A program made the position numbers and the translations under genes. A stretch of DNA of 37,245 nucleotides from a virus: positions 1 to 37,245 of the IMG/VR virus record IMGVR_UViG_3300025674_000141. The stretch is one strand, 5' to 3'. Under the pieces are notes generated by a model. The model saw nothing but the letters and a program-made list of their open reading frames with translations, was not told the DNA's origin and made no database searches. Shown one piece after another: positions 1 to 6,961 of the stretch; the first letter of the stretch is position 1, and each line of letters starts with the position of its first letter.

Positions 1-1
1 C

Positions 2-100
2 GAGGTACTGTGGCAATTGGACGCTGGTGCGCTCGGGGTACAAGTCGATGATAGCTTGTTGACCACCACTGAGATATTTCGAACGCGATACATGCAATAA
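2..100 (+). CDS. Possible C-terminal end of an unidentified ORF (partial)
   Basis: Frame 2 is open from the window edge to a TAA at 98-100 and encodes about 32 residues ending in RTRYMQ. The other two plus frames close earlier. It lies outside the phage packaging operon and just before a set of short tandem repeats, so it could be the end of a host gene, an insertion-sequence gene or a further phage gene. I do not recognise the peptide, and a 32-codon open stretch at a window edge may be chance. Confidence 0.25.
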   Translation, partial: EVLWQLDAGALGVQVDDSLLTTTEIFRTRYMQ

Positions 101-103
101 ACG

Positions 104-143
104 CGGGATATAGCGGGAACGGTCGGGAGATAGTGGGAACGTT
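104..143. repeat. Two 20-bp tandem repeats made of four 10-bp-spaced YGGGA words
   Basis: Bases 104-123 and 124-143 match at 17 of 20 positions. Each unit divides into two 10-bp halves starting CGGGA or TGGGA, so four YGGGA words sit exactly one helical turn apart on the same face of the DNA. Such arrays are typical of protein-binding sites, for example transposase sites at the end of a transposable phage or insertion sequence. The position just beyond the last packaging gene fits a phage end, but no TG/CA terminus or target duplication can be proven here. Confidence 0.55.
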
Positions 144-162
144 TCTGTAATTCTATTGCAAT

Positions 163-651
163 CTATGAAAATGCGAAACGGTCGCGGACGATGTCGAGTA
201 TCGACTCCCGATCGTTTTCAGACAACCCTAAAAACTCACGCGATGGAATATCGCCCCACGGGGTTCGCTTTCCGTACTGTCCCTTTTTAGCCCCGAAGTG
301 AAATGTGCCCGCGTATATCATCGGTGAGCCTATTTCGAGTTCACCATTTGAGACGTTATAAAAAATCTGTGTGCGGAGTTGCTTAGTCTCGCCAGTACCA
401 GCCTTTTTGTTTTTGATGCGTGCGACTTGTTTGGTCTTGAATCGACCCGCATAGTTCAGCAGCGTGACCGTTGAGTTCGCATCCCATTTTTCGCCGTCAG
501 GCGCGGTCTCAGTATTGAAACGATCTTTAGTCGAATCAATCAGCACCTCGCCGATTTCATTCAGCACCGGATCTATGTTGCCGACTGCATCGAGCAGCGC
601 CTGTAACGCAGAGCTGACTTCTTTATCGTCAAGCGTTACAGATACGCTCAT
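163..651 (-). CDS. Phage virion morphogenesis protein, Mu gpG-like / tail completion family
   Basis: A 162-residue protein that resembles the phage virion morphogenesis family (Mu gpG, P2 gpS type), small proteins acting in the last steps of head or tail completion. Family-like features are the N-terminal helical stretch, a central segment around residues 45-60 (DRFNTETAPDGEKWDANS), a glycine-rich FGAKKGQYG near residues 118-127, and the PSREFLGLS segment near 136-144 followed by a helical tail. Its ATG overlaps the stop of the portal fusion gene by 4 bases (ATGA), so it is probably translationally coupled and is the last gene of the leftward packaging operon. No clear terminator follows it. 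The family is fairly sure; the exact step in assembly is not. Confidence 0.82.
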   Translation of the reverse strand: MSVSVTLDDKEVSSALQALLDAVGNIDPVLNEIGEVLIDSTKDRFNTETAPDGEKWDANSTVTLLNYAGRFKTKQVARIKNKKAGTGETKQLRTQIFYNVSNGELEIGSPMIYAGTFHFGAKKGQYGKRTPWGDIPSREFLGLSENDRESILDIVRDRFAFS

Positions 652-2870
652 AAAAACCGCTCCCCAAGTTCGCGCACCAACGCTGCTTTAAACGCGGCCG
701 CAAGCGTTGCATTTAAAGCGATCACTTTTTTAGATGCGATGTCGCGGATCTCAGCGTCGACGCTTGCACCTGGTGCGTAATCCCAACCGTCATCTATATC
801 GCCCGGTTCATCAGCCGCGGGGTCTTCAAAACTTCCGCCTATGCGTTTTGCCGTTGCTTCAGATACAGCGATCACGTAACACGAACAGCCCCAGCCGTTT
901 GGTGTGTAGTGAGTGTCCCACCACGGGTCGTCGTGGCGTCGAACGATTTTGTCCCACTTTAGATGCTGAGGGCGAGGCTCCGCGCTGCCGCCATGGCGAT
1001 ACATTCGGAACGGTGCAACTTTTAACAACTCAGGGTCGTTGAGCTGTGCCAGCCTTCCGGCGTGGTACGTCGATTTCATGTTCGTTGTGTAGATCGTGCG
1101 CGTGCGCCAGTTCTTTTCGCCTTTGTAGTTCCAGCCGGTGCGCTCGATGATGTCGTCGAAGTCGCGGCGGAAATCTTCGATCGTGCCTCCGTTTTCGATC
1201 ACCCGCGTCACCGCGCCAGCAAGGTCATTTAATAGATCTGCTTTCATCGCTCCGGCGACCATAAACCCGCGATCATGCGCCGCGCCTTTGAAATCGTCCC
1301 AACGCTGGGTTGGTACCAGATTGCGCAGACGAATTTGAAGCGCTGCGAGCTGCTCGTTAAATACCGCCGCGGGTTCCGCAAACGCCAGCATTTTCATGCC
1401 GACTTCATTCGCTACGTCTTCCGCGCCGCGTGCTTGAGATACCGCGAATGCGGTCTCTAGCACGACGGTCATATCAAACTCATCGAGCGCGTTGTAACTG
1501 TCTAGCAGCGTCGTGTACAGAGCATCTAAACTGTCAGCGCCGTCGACGATCGCGCGCACTTTCGTCAGCCAAGCATCCATCGGCTCGGCTGCTGCGGTTT
1601 GCAGCTGCTCGGTTAATGTTTGCAGGCGTTGATCGATTGCGGCCGGTTCACCCTCGGCAAACTGCACCGCGTCAGGTTGTGCGGGATCCACTTTCGCGGT
1701 CGGCTCAGCTTTCGCTGGTACCGGCACAAGTTCCTCCGCAACGTCAAAATCCGTTTCTTTTAAATCGTACGAGCGCATGAAATAGTCTTTCGTAAATTTC
1801 ACGCCGGTACCGCTCAGAATTTCGTCACGCTTGGCTTGCTTGTCGTCGACGTCTTCTTGTTCCCATAACTTAAACTTTGGCGCGGGGCCGCTCATGCCGT
1901 TCGCGTACATGATCCACTCGATGAGCGTATTCATTGTGCTCTCGACCAAACCCGCATCACCGTCGCGCAAATCGTCGGCGACTTCTAAGCCGCTTTTCGC
2001 GCTGGCGTTCGTGCTGTTTGATTCGGTCGTTTGGTTTTGCCCAAGCAGCGCGATATTAATTTCGCTGCGGCAGTACATGAGCAACTTTTCATACGCCTCA
2101 GCGGCTCCGGCTTTCGCCGCGGCTTCGATAATATCGACGCTTGAATCGTCGGGTATCACCGCGATCGCATCTTGAACCATGCCTTCTAAATCGGCGGCTA
2201 ATTCGTTTTTTTCGTGAGTCTGTGTATTGCGCGGTACTTTACCCACCAACCACGGCGTGCCGTATTTTTCAGCAAACTGCACCCAGAATCGCAGCCCGCC
2301 TTTCATAAACACCGCGGGCCAGAACACCATGCTCATTTCAGCGATGCCCCACGGGTTTTGATACGTTGGCTCGTTGCGGGGTAATAGAATTTTACGATCT
2401 GGCAACTCGATGCCCGTCATCATTGAGTCGCGGGTGCGGAACCGCAGCTGGTTGTCTGTATTAAACAAAAACCACTCGGGTGGCTTAGCAATTAATTCGC
2501 CCGGCACCGTAAAACGCGGCCCTTTAGCCCATAAAATCTCGATGGGTTGATAGCCGTAAAGTGGTGCTTCGAGAATATCTTTGCGCGCTTTATCCATGTC
2601 GATATCGTCGAGAATTGCCTGAATATTGGCCTCAACCCGCGCTGACGCGTTGCCGCGCTCTAAACCCCACTCCAGCGACGTTACCGCCGCCTTACGTCGA
2701 CGAATCGCACCGCCCACGGCAGCGTGGCCGCGCAAGTCGCGGTAAATAGAAACGTCTTTACCCTTGGCTTTTAAAATCGCATCCGGGTTCGGTAGATAAT
2801 TACCCAGCGCGGTAAAATCGGGCGAGCGATCGCGCGTGACGATGTGGTCAGTGATGGTTTTCTTGCTCAT
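648..2870 (-). CDS. Portal protein (DUF935, Mu gp29-like) fused to Mu F-like head morphogenesis domain
   Basis: This 740-residue protein has two phage head modules. Residues 1 to about 380 look like a DUF935 portal, with conserved-looking stretches such as QNPWGIAEMS (171-180), FAEKYGTPWLVG (199-210) and LLGQNQTTES (275-284). Portals form the ring through which DNA enters the head. After a linker rich in Pro, Ala and Glu (about 380-500), residues about 500-690 match the Mu gpF / SPP1 gp7-like minor head family, including the hallmark TPNGWGCSC (656-664). In Mu these are separate genes (gp29 and gp30). The reading frame is continuous and both halves are intact, so this is a fusion rather than a broken gene. 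Its ATG overlaps the terminase stop by one base. Confidence 0.9.
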   Translation of the reverse strand: MSKKTITDHIVTRDRSPDFTALGNYLPNPDAILKAKGKDVSIYRDLRGHAAVGGAIRRRKAAVTSLEWGLERGNASARVEANIQAILDDIDMDKARKDILEAPLYGYQPIEILWAKGPRFTVPGELIAKPPEWFLFNTDNQLRFRTRDSMMTGIELPDRKILLPRNEPTYQNPWGIAEMSMVFWPAVFMKGGLRFWVQFAEKYGTPWLVGKVPRNTQTHEKNELAADLEGMVQDAIAVIPDDSSVDIIEAAAKAGAAEAYEKLLMYCRSEINIALLGQNQTTESNSTNASAKSGLEVADDLRDGDAGLVESTMNTLIEWIMYANGMSGPAPKFKLWEQEDVDDKQAKRDEILSGTGVKFTKDYFMRSYDLKETDFDVAEELVPVPAKAEPTAKVDPAQPDAVQFAEGEPAAIDQRLQTLTEQLQTAAAEPMDAWLTKVRAIVDGADSLDALYTTLLDSYNALDEFDMTVVLETAFAVSQARGAEDVANEVGMKMLAFAEPAAVFNEQLAALQIRLRNLVPTQRWDDFKGAAHDRGFMVAGAMKADLLNDLAGAVTRVIENGGTIEDFRRDFDDIIERTGWNYKGEKNWRTRTIYTTNMKSTYHAGRLAQLNDPELLKVAPFRMYRHGGSAEPRPQHLKWDKIVRRHDDPWWDTHYTPNGWGCSCYVIAVSEATAKRIGGSFEDPAADEPGDIDDGWDYAPGASVDAEIRDIASKKVIALNATLAAAFKAALVRELGERFL

Positions 2871-4483
2871 TAGTAGCCCTCTAGGATTCCGGCTGATTTG
2901 CGGCGGTGGCTACTCACCACTTCGACCGGCCCTTGTCTCATTTCAATACTGGCGAAAATCGCCAGCGCCAACGACGGCGCAAAGTCGCCGTGGCGATAGG
3001 TGTCTGGGTCTTTTAAATCTTGCCTACGTTGTTTGCTGACCATCGGTATGCCGTCGACTTCTTCGATCGCGCGCAGGTCGTTTGCAAGGTCTTGATCGTT
3101 CGGTACCACGATCGTGCCGTCTTCAAACTGCTGAATCATTTTTGGCATCCACGTGCCATACCATGAGCGCGTTAATTTGATCTCTGCGATGCGGCCGCTG
3201 CCGTATTTATCCGCGGTGTATTCTGCCAGCGTTTCACCGCTGCCGGTTGCGTCGAAGGCACCGCCGGACCAGCGCGGTAAATTGTCGATCACGTACCAGA
3301 TGATCTGCTCTTGTTGGCGCGTCGGTACTTTGTGCATCTCTAACACAAACGGCGTATAGCGTCGGCGGCTTGGTTCAATCGCCAATGGTGTAAAAATAGA
3401 ATAATCGCGGTGCCGCGCAAAATCGTGACCAAATACATGCAGGTGTTCGAGGGTGCATAATTTTAAAACTGGATCGATATTGCGTTTAATCCAATCGTCG
3501 CACCACGCCTCGCGCTCGGCGGGTGCTTTCTCAGTAAAGTCGTCAGCCAAGGATAACCGCACCACGGGGCGCTTAGGCTCGTTTTGCATCGCGTTATCAA
3601 TCCAGATGCCCGGCATGCTTGTGCCGGTACCGTCGCGAGGGATCGCGTCCAGCTCTTCGCGCATTTGTGCTTTACGTGGCCCGTAGCCATTGCGGATTGT
3701 TGCGTACCATTTCTTTTTACCTTCGATGGTCGCGACTTCGCCTTTCATCATGCACACGCGCTCGTACAGACCGTTTGCCACGGCGTCATCGAATGTGCAC
3801 ACGTAGACCGCGGCGCTGTCGCCATAGCGCCCGTCTTGAATATCTTTTATTAGCGCATTAAACGCATTTGCGCGGCCGTAATGCGTACTAATAATTGATA
3901 CACGACCACCCCAGATCAACAACGCCGTCGCCGCATCAATTACCGCCGCGACGTTACGATGGAAAGCGGCCTCGTCGATGATTACCTTGCCTTGCAGGCC
4001 ACGAATGTTTGCCGGGTTACTTGATAGCGCAACGATTTTAAAACCGGATGCGTAACGAATACGGTAGCTAGTGATATTTTTTGTCGAACCATCTTCCTGT
4101 TGATCTTCGAATAAAAATTCTTCGATCTCAGAAATACCACCGGCTTGAGCCATCGCGATGGTTTTAGAAAATTTCGCGCAATAACCAATAAACTCTAAGC
4201 CTTTTTCTTTTGTATCGCCGATGTAATAAACATCCATGCCCCCGGCTTCTTTAGACGCGCCCGCCAATAGCGGTGAATCTAAACCCTCGGCGAAGGTAAT
4301 GCCTGTGCGTCGACCCTTTCCGCAAACCTTAATTGGCGTATCTATGCGCAGCCAATCAATTTGATGCTGCATTAAAACGCCAGCATCCATCGGATTAAAA
4401 CCGTCGGGAATATTACGCGCGCGCGCCGGAAGCTCTTCCCATTCAACGCAGCGGATCGTATCGCCTAGGGGTTTCATCGCCAC
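2870..4483 (-). CDS. Terminase large subunit, Mu gp28-like
   Basis: A 537-residue DNA-packaging ATPase/nuclease. The N-terminal ATPase domain has a Walker A-like stretch GKGRRTGITF (55-64) and a Walker B motif VIIDEA (167-172), followed by the STHYGR coupling-type motif (199-204). The C-terminal RNase H-like nuclease domain shows FGHDFARHRDYS (351-362, Asp354) and DATGSG (411-416, Asp411), both expected to bind metal ions. The length fits the Mu gp28 family. It lies between the small terminase gene and the portal gene, as in Mu, although the whole operon is on the opposite strand to the capsid genes. In transposable phages this enzyme performs headful packaging from integrated copies. Confidence 0.93.
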   Translation of the reverse strand: MAMKPLGDTIRCVEWEELPARARNIPDGFNPMDAGVLMQHQIDWLRIDTPIKVCGKGRRTGITFAEGLDSPLLAGASKEAGGMDVYYIGDTKEKGLEFIGYCAKFSKTIAMAQAGGISEIEEFLFEDQQEDGSTKNITSYRIRYASGFKIVALSSNPANIRGLQGKVIIDEAAFHRNVAAVIDAATALLIWGGRVSIISTHYGRANAFNALIKDIQDGRYGDSAAVYVCTFDDAVANGLYERVCMMKGEVATIEGKKKWYATIRNGYGPRKAQMREELDAIPRDGTGTSMPGIWIDNAMQNEPKRPVVRLSLADDFTEKAPAEREAWCDDWIKRNIDPVLKLCTLEHLHVFGHDFARHRDYSIFTPLAIEPSRRRYTPFVLEMHKVPTRQQEQIIWYVIDNLPRWSGGAFDATGSGETLAEYTADKYGSGRIAEIKLTRSWYGTWMPKMIQQFEDGTIVVPNDQDLANDLRAIEEVDGIPMVSKQRRQDLKDPDTYRHGDFAPSLALAIFASIEMRQGPVEVVSSHRRKSAGILEGY

Positions 4484-4485
4484 GG

Positions 4486-5073
4486 TTAAATCCCCAGCAC
4501 TTTGTTACGCCAGAACGCGACCTGGTCTTCGTCCATGCCCTGAGCACGTGCTGCTGTTTCTGCGTTGCTTGCCGCCTCAGCCAGCGCTTCTTTGCGTGCG
4601 ATCTCTTTAATCTTGACCTCACGATCGGTAGTTTCAGACACGGCTTTTTCTAACTTCTCGTGCGAGTACGCTAGGTCTTTCAGCATCTTGATCGCGCCCG
4701 CGATGATCTCCGGGTCGTCTGCGCCCATCGTGATTTTTTGCAGTGCCAGGGAAACGTCGATCATGGAATTGCGAATAATCTCACTCGTCATGTTCGCAAC
4801 TTTAGACTGCGGCGCAGCACCGAACTCACCGATCCAAATTTCCGCCATTTGGCGTGACTCGCGGATAGCCTTACCGACTTGATCAATATTTAATTTGTAG
4901 CGATTAACGGCAGACTTAGTCACGGGATCTCCGCCCCGGTCTTCAATCAGTTCGTTTATTTTTTCAGTCACTTCTAACTGCGTGAGTTTGGGATCGTTCA
5001 GCCACGCGTGCAGCTGCTCCAACTCGTCCGCTGTTAACCGCTTTTTAATGCTACTTTTTTGGGCCATGATCAC
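4486..5073 (-). CDS. Terminase small subunit, DUF3486 (Mu gp27-like)
   Basis: A 195-residue, strongly helical protein resembling DUF3486, the Mu gp27 family of small terminase subunits that recognise phage DNA and load the large subunit. It opens with a basic KSSIKKRL patch, then a helix-turn-helix-like region (LTQLEVTEKINEL followed by VTKSAVNRYK), then a long helical region with many charged residues, and ends in QVAFWRNKVLGI. Initiation is either GTG at 5073, which overlaps the previous stop as GTGA, or the ATG at 5067 two codons later. I keep the GTG because neighbouring joints show the same 4-base overlap. It lies 2 bases before the large subunit gene. Confidence 0.85.
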   Translation of the reverse strand: MIMAQKSSIKKRLTADELEQLHAWLNDPKLTQLEVTEKINELIEDRGGDPVTKSAVNRYKLNIDQVGKAIRESRQMAEIWIGEFGAAPQSKVANMTSEIIRNSMIDVSLALQKITMGADDPEIIAGAIKMLKDLAYSHEKLEKAVSETTDREVKIKEIARKEALAEAASNAETAARAQGMDEDQVAFWRNKVLGI

Positions 5074-5369
5074 GCCCCCGGCAAAGGACGTGCAACGCCA
5101 GTGACTACCGTGCGACCTTTAGCAACATCAACACCGCGCGCGGTAATTTTTGCAACTTTGCCCACCGCTGACTCAGACACAGTGACCAGCGCCACGTCCG
5201 CCAGCCAGTCTAAATTAGCGCGCACTTTATCCGCGCTTACGCTGTGGCCCATTGCATCGAGGCCCATTTGCAGTACGGTTTCGTTGTGCGAATAGCCCGC
5301 GTCTTGCTCTAGCATTTGCAAAATCAATAGGCGCTGATTTTCTGCGACTCGTTCAGTAAAGTTCATCAC
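5070..5369 (-). CDS. Mu gp26-like protein with winged-helix look
   Basis: A 99-residue protein of the kind found between DUF2730 and DUF3486 genes in Mu-like phages (the VpaChn25_0724 / gp26 group). The sequence reads like a winged helix: helices in LLILQMLEQD and NETVLQMGLDAMG, then VSADKVRANLDWLADVALV as a recognition-type helix and wing, then ITARGVDVAKG. Resemblance to ArsR-type winged helices suggests nucleic-acid binding, possibly linked to packaging, but no function is established from the sequence. Both ends overlap neighbours by 4 bases, which indicates coupled translation. Confidence 0.72.
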   Translation of the reverse strand: MMNFTERVAENQRLLILQMLEQDAGYSHNETVLQMGLDAMGHSVSADKVRANLDWLADVALVTVSESAVGKVAKITARGVDVAKGRTVVTGVARPLPGA

Positions 5370-5749
5370 TTGCCACCTTTGTTTTGATCTAATAAATGTT
5401 GATAGATAAGCGCAGACTGATTCGCCATCGCGTTTGTCGCGCCTTCGACTTTTGACGTCGAGCGAGAAATACCGCTGAGCCGTACGTGTATTTTTTCAAT
5501 GTCTTCGTGGGTGGGGCTGTGTTTTAAATTTGCTTCAACAGTGGTGATACGTTTTTCGTGATCGCTGAGGCTACTTCTTACATCGAGATCTAGCTTTTCA
5601 ATCGCATCATGTACAGACGCGGTAAACTTGTCGAACGCTTCTGGGCTAACCGTCGTTTTACGAAATGACCACGCGATCCAAAATGCGACGGCATTAATTA
5701 GCAACACCAGTATTGGCCAATAGCCGTCGAGCTTATCCGTAAATTCCAT
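5366..5749 (-). CDS. DUF2730 family phage protein (Mu gp25-like)
   Basis: A 127-residue membrane-anchored coiled-coil protein and the first gene of the leftward packaging operon. One hydrophobic segment covers about residues 11-29 (YWPILVLLINAVAFWIAWS), followed by a cytoplasmic or periplasmic helical region with heptad-like spacing (FTASVHDAIEKLDLDVRSS onward). Length, topology and place upstream of gp26-, gp27- and gp28-like genes match DUF2730. Its role in Mu-like phages is unknown. Translation probably begins at the ATG at 5749, preceded by a purine-rich GAGATCAGA stretch; the promoter is expected in 5750-5897. Confidence 0.75.
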   Translation of the reverse strand: MEFTDKLDGYWPILVLLINAVAFWIAWSFRKTTVSPEAFDKFTASVHDAIEKLDLDVRSSLSDHEKRITTVEANLKHSPTHEDIEKIHVRLSGISRSTSKVEGATNAMANQSALIYQHLLDQNKGGK

Positions 5750-5897
5750 TTGTCTGATCTCATAAAAAAACGTAGTCTCAGTTTACTCGTTACCTACCTT
5801 TGATCTTTTAAACCGCTTTAAAAGATGCCCCCGCGCGATCCGTGCAAACTGACCCCACTAGCAATAGTTAATCAACTACTTAGGGGCGGATCATGTA
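5750..5897. promoter_or_regulatory. Divergent late control region between packaging and lysis operons
   Basis: This 148-bp gap separates two divergent operons and must hold both promoters. Leftward, TAAACT (5785 down to 5780 on the minus strand) is a 4-of-6 match to a -10 box and lies about 30 bp from the centre of the palindrome at 5803-5826. Rightward, AATAGT (5863-5868) and CAAACT (5845-5850) are candidates. The region shares GACCCCACT (5851-5859) and GTTAATCA (5867-5874) exactly with the other late control region (21447-21455 and 21399-21406). No good -35 box is seen, as expected for activator-dependent promoters. Start sites are inferred. Confidence 0.55.
5803..5826. promoter_or_regulatory. 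Perfect palindrome, candidate Mor-family activator site (site A)
   Basis: Ten-base arms ATCTTTTAAA and TTTAAAAGAT flank a CCGC spacer with no mismatch. A near copy with 8-base arms, one mismatch and a 4-base spacer occurs at 21428-21447, upstream of the protease and capsid operon. Mor/C-family activators are dimers that bind dyad sites just upstream of weak -10 boxes, and a Mor-family gene is present at 20939-21289. The symmetry suits a site that activates in both directions. Binding itself is inference. Confidence 0.6.
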
Positions 5898-6131
5898 ATG
5901 GATAACCAACACAAAAAAATTGCAGGCTATCGCGAGCTGAATCAGCAAGAAATTGACTTAATGAACGAAGTCAAAGAAAAAGCTGAAGAGCTACGTGTAC
6001 TTGTTGAAAAGCTCGAAAATCCGATTGCTGATATCAATCCAGACCAGCGCTGGGTCGCTATTGGAAAAACGGATTTACAAACGGGTTGTATGGCACTGGT
6101 GCGATCAATCGCAAAGCCGACCACGTTTTAA
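5898..6131 (+). CDS. acb2: Acb2/Tad1 hairpin-family protein, likely anti-CBASS cyclic-nucleotide sponge
   Basis: This 77-residue, all-helical protein carries the two hallmark segments of the Acb2 family: an N-terminal KIAGYREL followed by EIDLMNEVKEKAEEL (residues 7-32), and a C-terminal DQRWVAIGKTDLQTGCMALV helix (about 49-68) ending in RSIAKP. Acb2 proteins form hexamers that bind cyclic di- and trinucleotides, so the CBASS effector of the host is not activated. The size fits, and members occur in Pseudomonas B3/D3112-type phages. The start at 5898 follows a GGGGCGG ribosome site; an ATG at 5892 is followed directly by TAA. It is the first gene after palindrome A and precedes the lysis genes. 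The family call is good; ligand range is not predictable from sequence. Confidence 0.83.
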   Translation: MDNQHKKIAGYRELNQQEIDLMNEVKEKAEELRVLVEKLENPIADINPDQRWVAIGKTDLQTGCMALVRSIAKPTTF

Positions 6132-6161
6132 TTAGCTTTTTACGTATCGGAGGGCCACAGA

Positions 6162-6695
6162 ATGCAACGTCATAAAATCACGAATGATTTTTATCTCGAT
6201 GAATTCACCCGCAGCCAAACTGCGGCACGCTACGGCATTGATAACAGCCTGAGCGTGAGTGGCCCAACGTATGCTAACTTGCGACGTTTATGCCGCGACG
6301 TGCTGCAACCGATCCGCAATTATCTTGGCGTGACTGTTAGCGTGAGCAGCGGCTACCGCTGCTTAGCACTCAACCGAAAAATTGGCGGGGCAGATAGCTC
6401 ACAGCATGTACCTGCACTTGCTGCAGATATAAACGCCGCGGGTAAAACCCCGATGGAATTAGCGCGGGACATCGTCGATTTAAAAATGCGTCGTGAAATT
6501 AATTTTGATCAACTCATATTAGAGTTCGGGCAATGGGTACATATATCTACGCCCAGCCGCTCCGGTTTTGAGCGCAGCGAAATACTCACGGCAGTCAAAG
6601 TGCCGCGTAAATTTCGCAAACCAAAAACAGTGTACGTACGCGGACTGCACACCCAAGAAGACGCGCTGAAAATTGCGCAAGGTCGTGCGTTATGA
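6162..6695 (+). CDS. Endolysin, peptidase M15 family (D-Ala-D-Ala carboxypeptidase-like)
   Basis: A 177-residue zinc peptidase expected to cut peptidoglycan stem peptides at lysis. The M15 zinc site is visible: S80-x-H82 with Asp89 (SQHVPALAADI) and His127 in WVHIS, with Glu121 placed as the likely general base. VSSGYRCLALN (61-71) is also typical. The last 45 residues (about 133-177) are basic and may contact the cell wall. There is no signal peptide, so release would depend on the holin encoded next. An AGGAGG-like site (CGGAGGGCC) lies just before the ATG. The gene overlaps the next by 4 bases. Confidence 0.88.
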   Translation: MQRHKITNDFYLDEFTRSQTAARYGIDNSLSVSGPTYANLRRLCRDVLQPIRNYLGVTVSVSSGYRCLALNRKIGGADSSQHVPALAADINAAGKTPMELARDIVDLKMRREINFDQLILEFGQWVHISTPSRSGFERSEILTAVKVPRKFRKPKTVYVRGLHTQEDALKIAQGRAL

Positions 6696-6961
6696 GAGCG
6701 GTACCGACGCTGTGCGATAGCCGCGGCAAACAAAGCGTCACGCTGTTTTTTGTGAGCGTGTCGTGGCTTGTGCTCATTATTAAATTTGTCGCATCGGGCA
6801 TGGAAACCCCATTTGGGTTAGTGCCCGACATGAACGCCGCTGATTTTGGCCTTGCCGCGGTCGGTATTTTAGGCGCTTGGGTGGGCCGTGAATACACCGA
6901 AAAACAAACACAGAAACCGTATTTAAACGGTGACACTCGCGAGCCGGAGCACTATGAATAA
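6692..6961 (+). CDS. Putative holin, two membrane segments
   Basis: An 89-residue membrane protein directly after the endolysin gene and before the spanins, the usual holin position. Two hydrophobic segments are visible, about residues 16-36 (VTLFFVSVSWLVLIIKFVASG) and 48-64 (DFGLAAVGILGAWVGRE), joined by a short loop with PFGLVPDMN, and followed by a charged tail. It would open the inner membrane and let the endolysin out. No holin family can be named with confidence; the call rests on topology, size and context. It overlaps the endolysin gene (ATGA) and the following spanin gene. Confidence 0.68.
   Translation: MRAVPTLCDSRGKQSVTLFFVSVSWLVLIIKFVASGMETPFGLVPDMNAADFGLAAVGILGAWVGREYTEKQTQKPYLNGDTREPEHYE

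Noticed and set aside
734-2175. Several plus-strand open frames opposite the portal and gpG genes
   Set aside because: They lack ribosome sites and recognisable domains, are Arg/Ser-rich as expected of the shadow strand of real genes, and overlap a strongly supported minus-strand operon.
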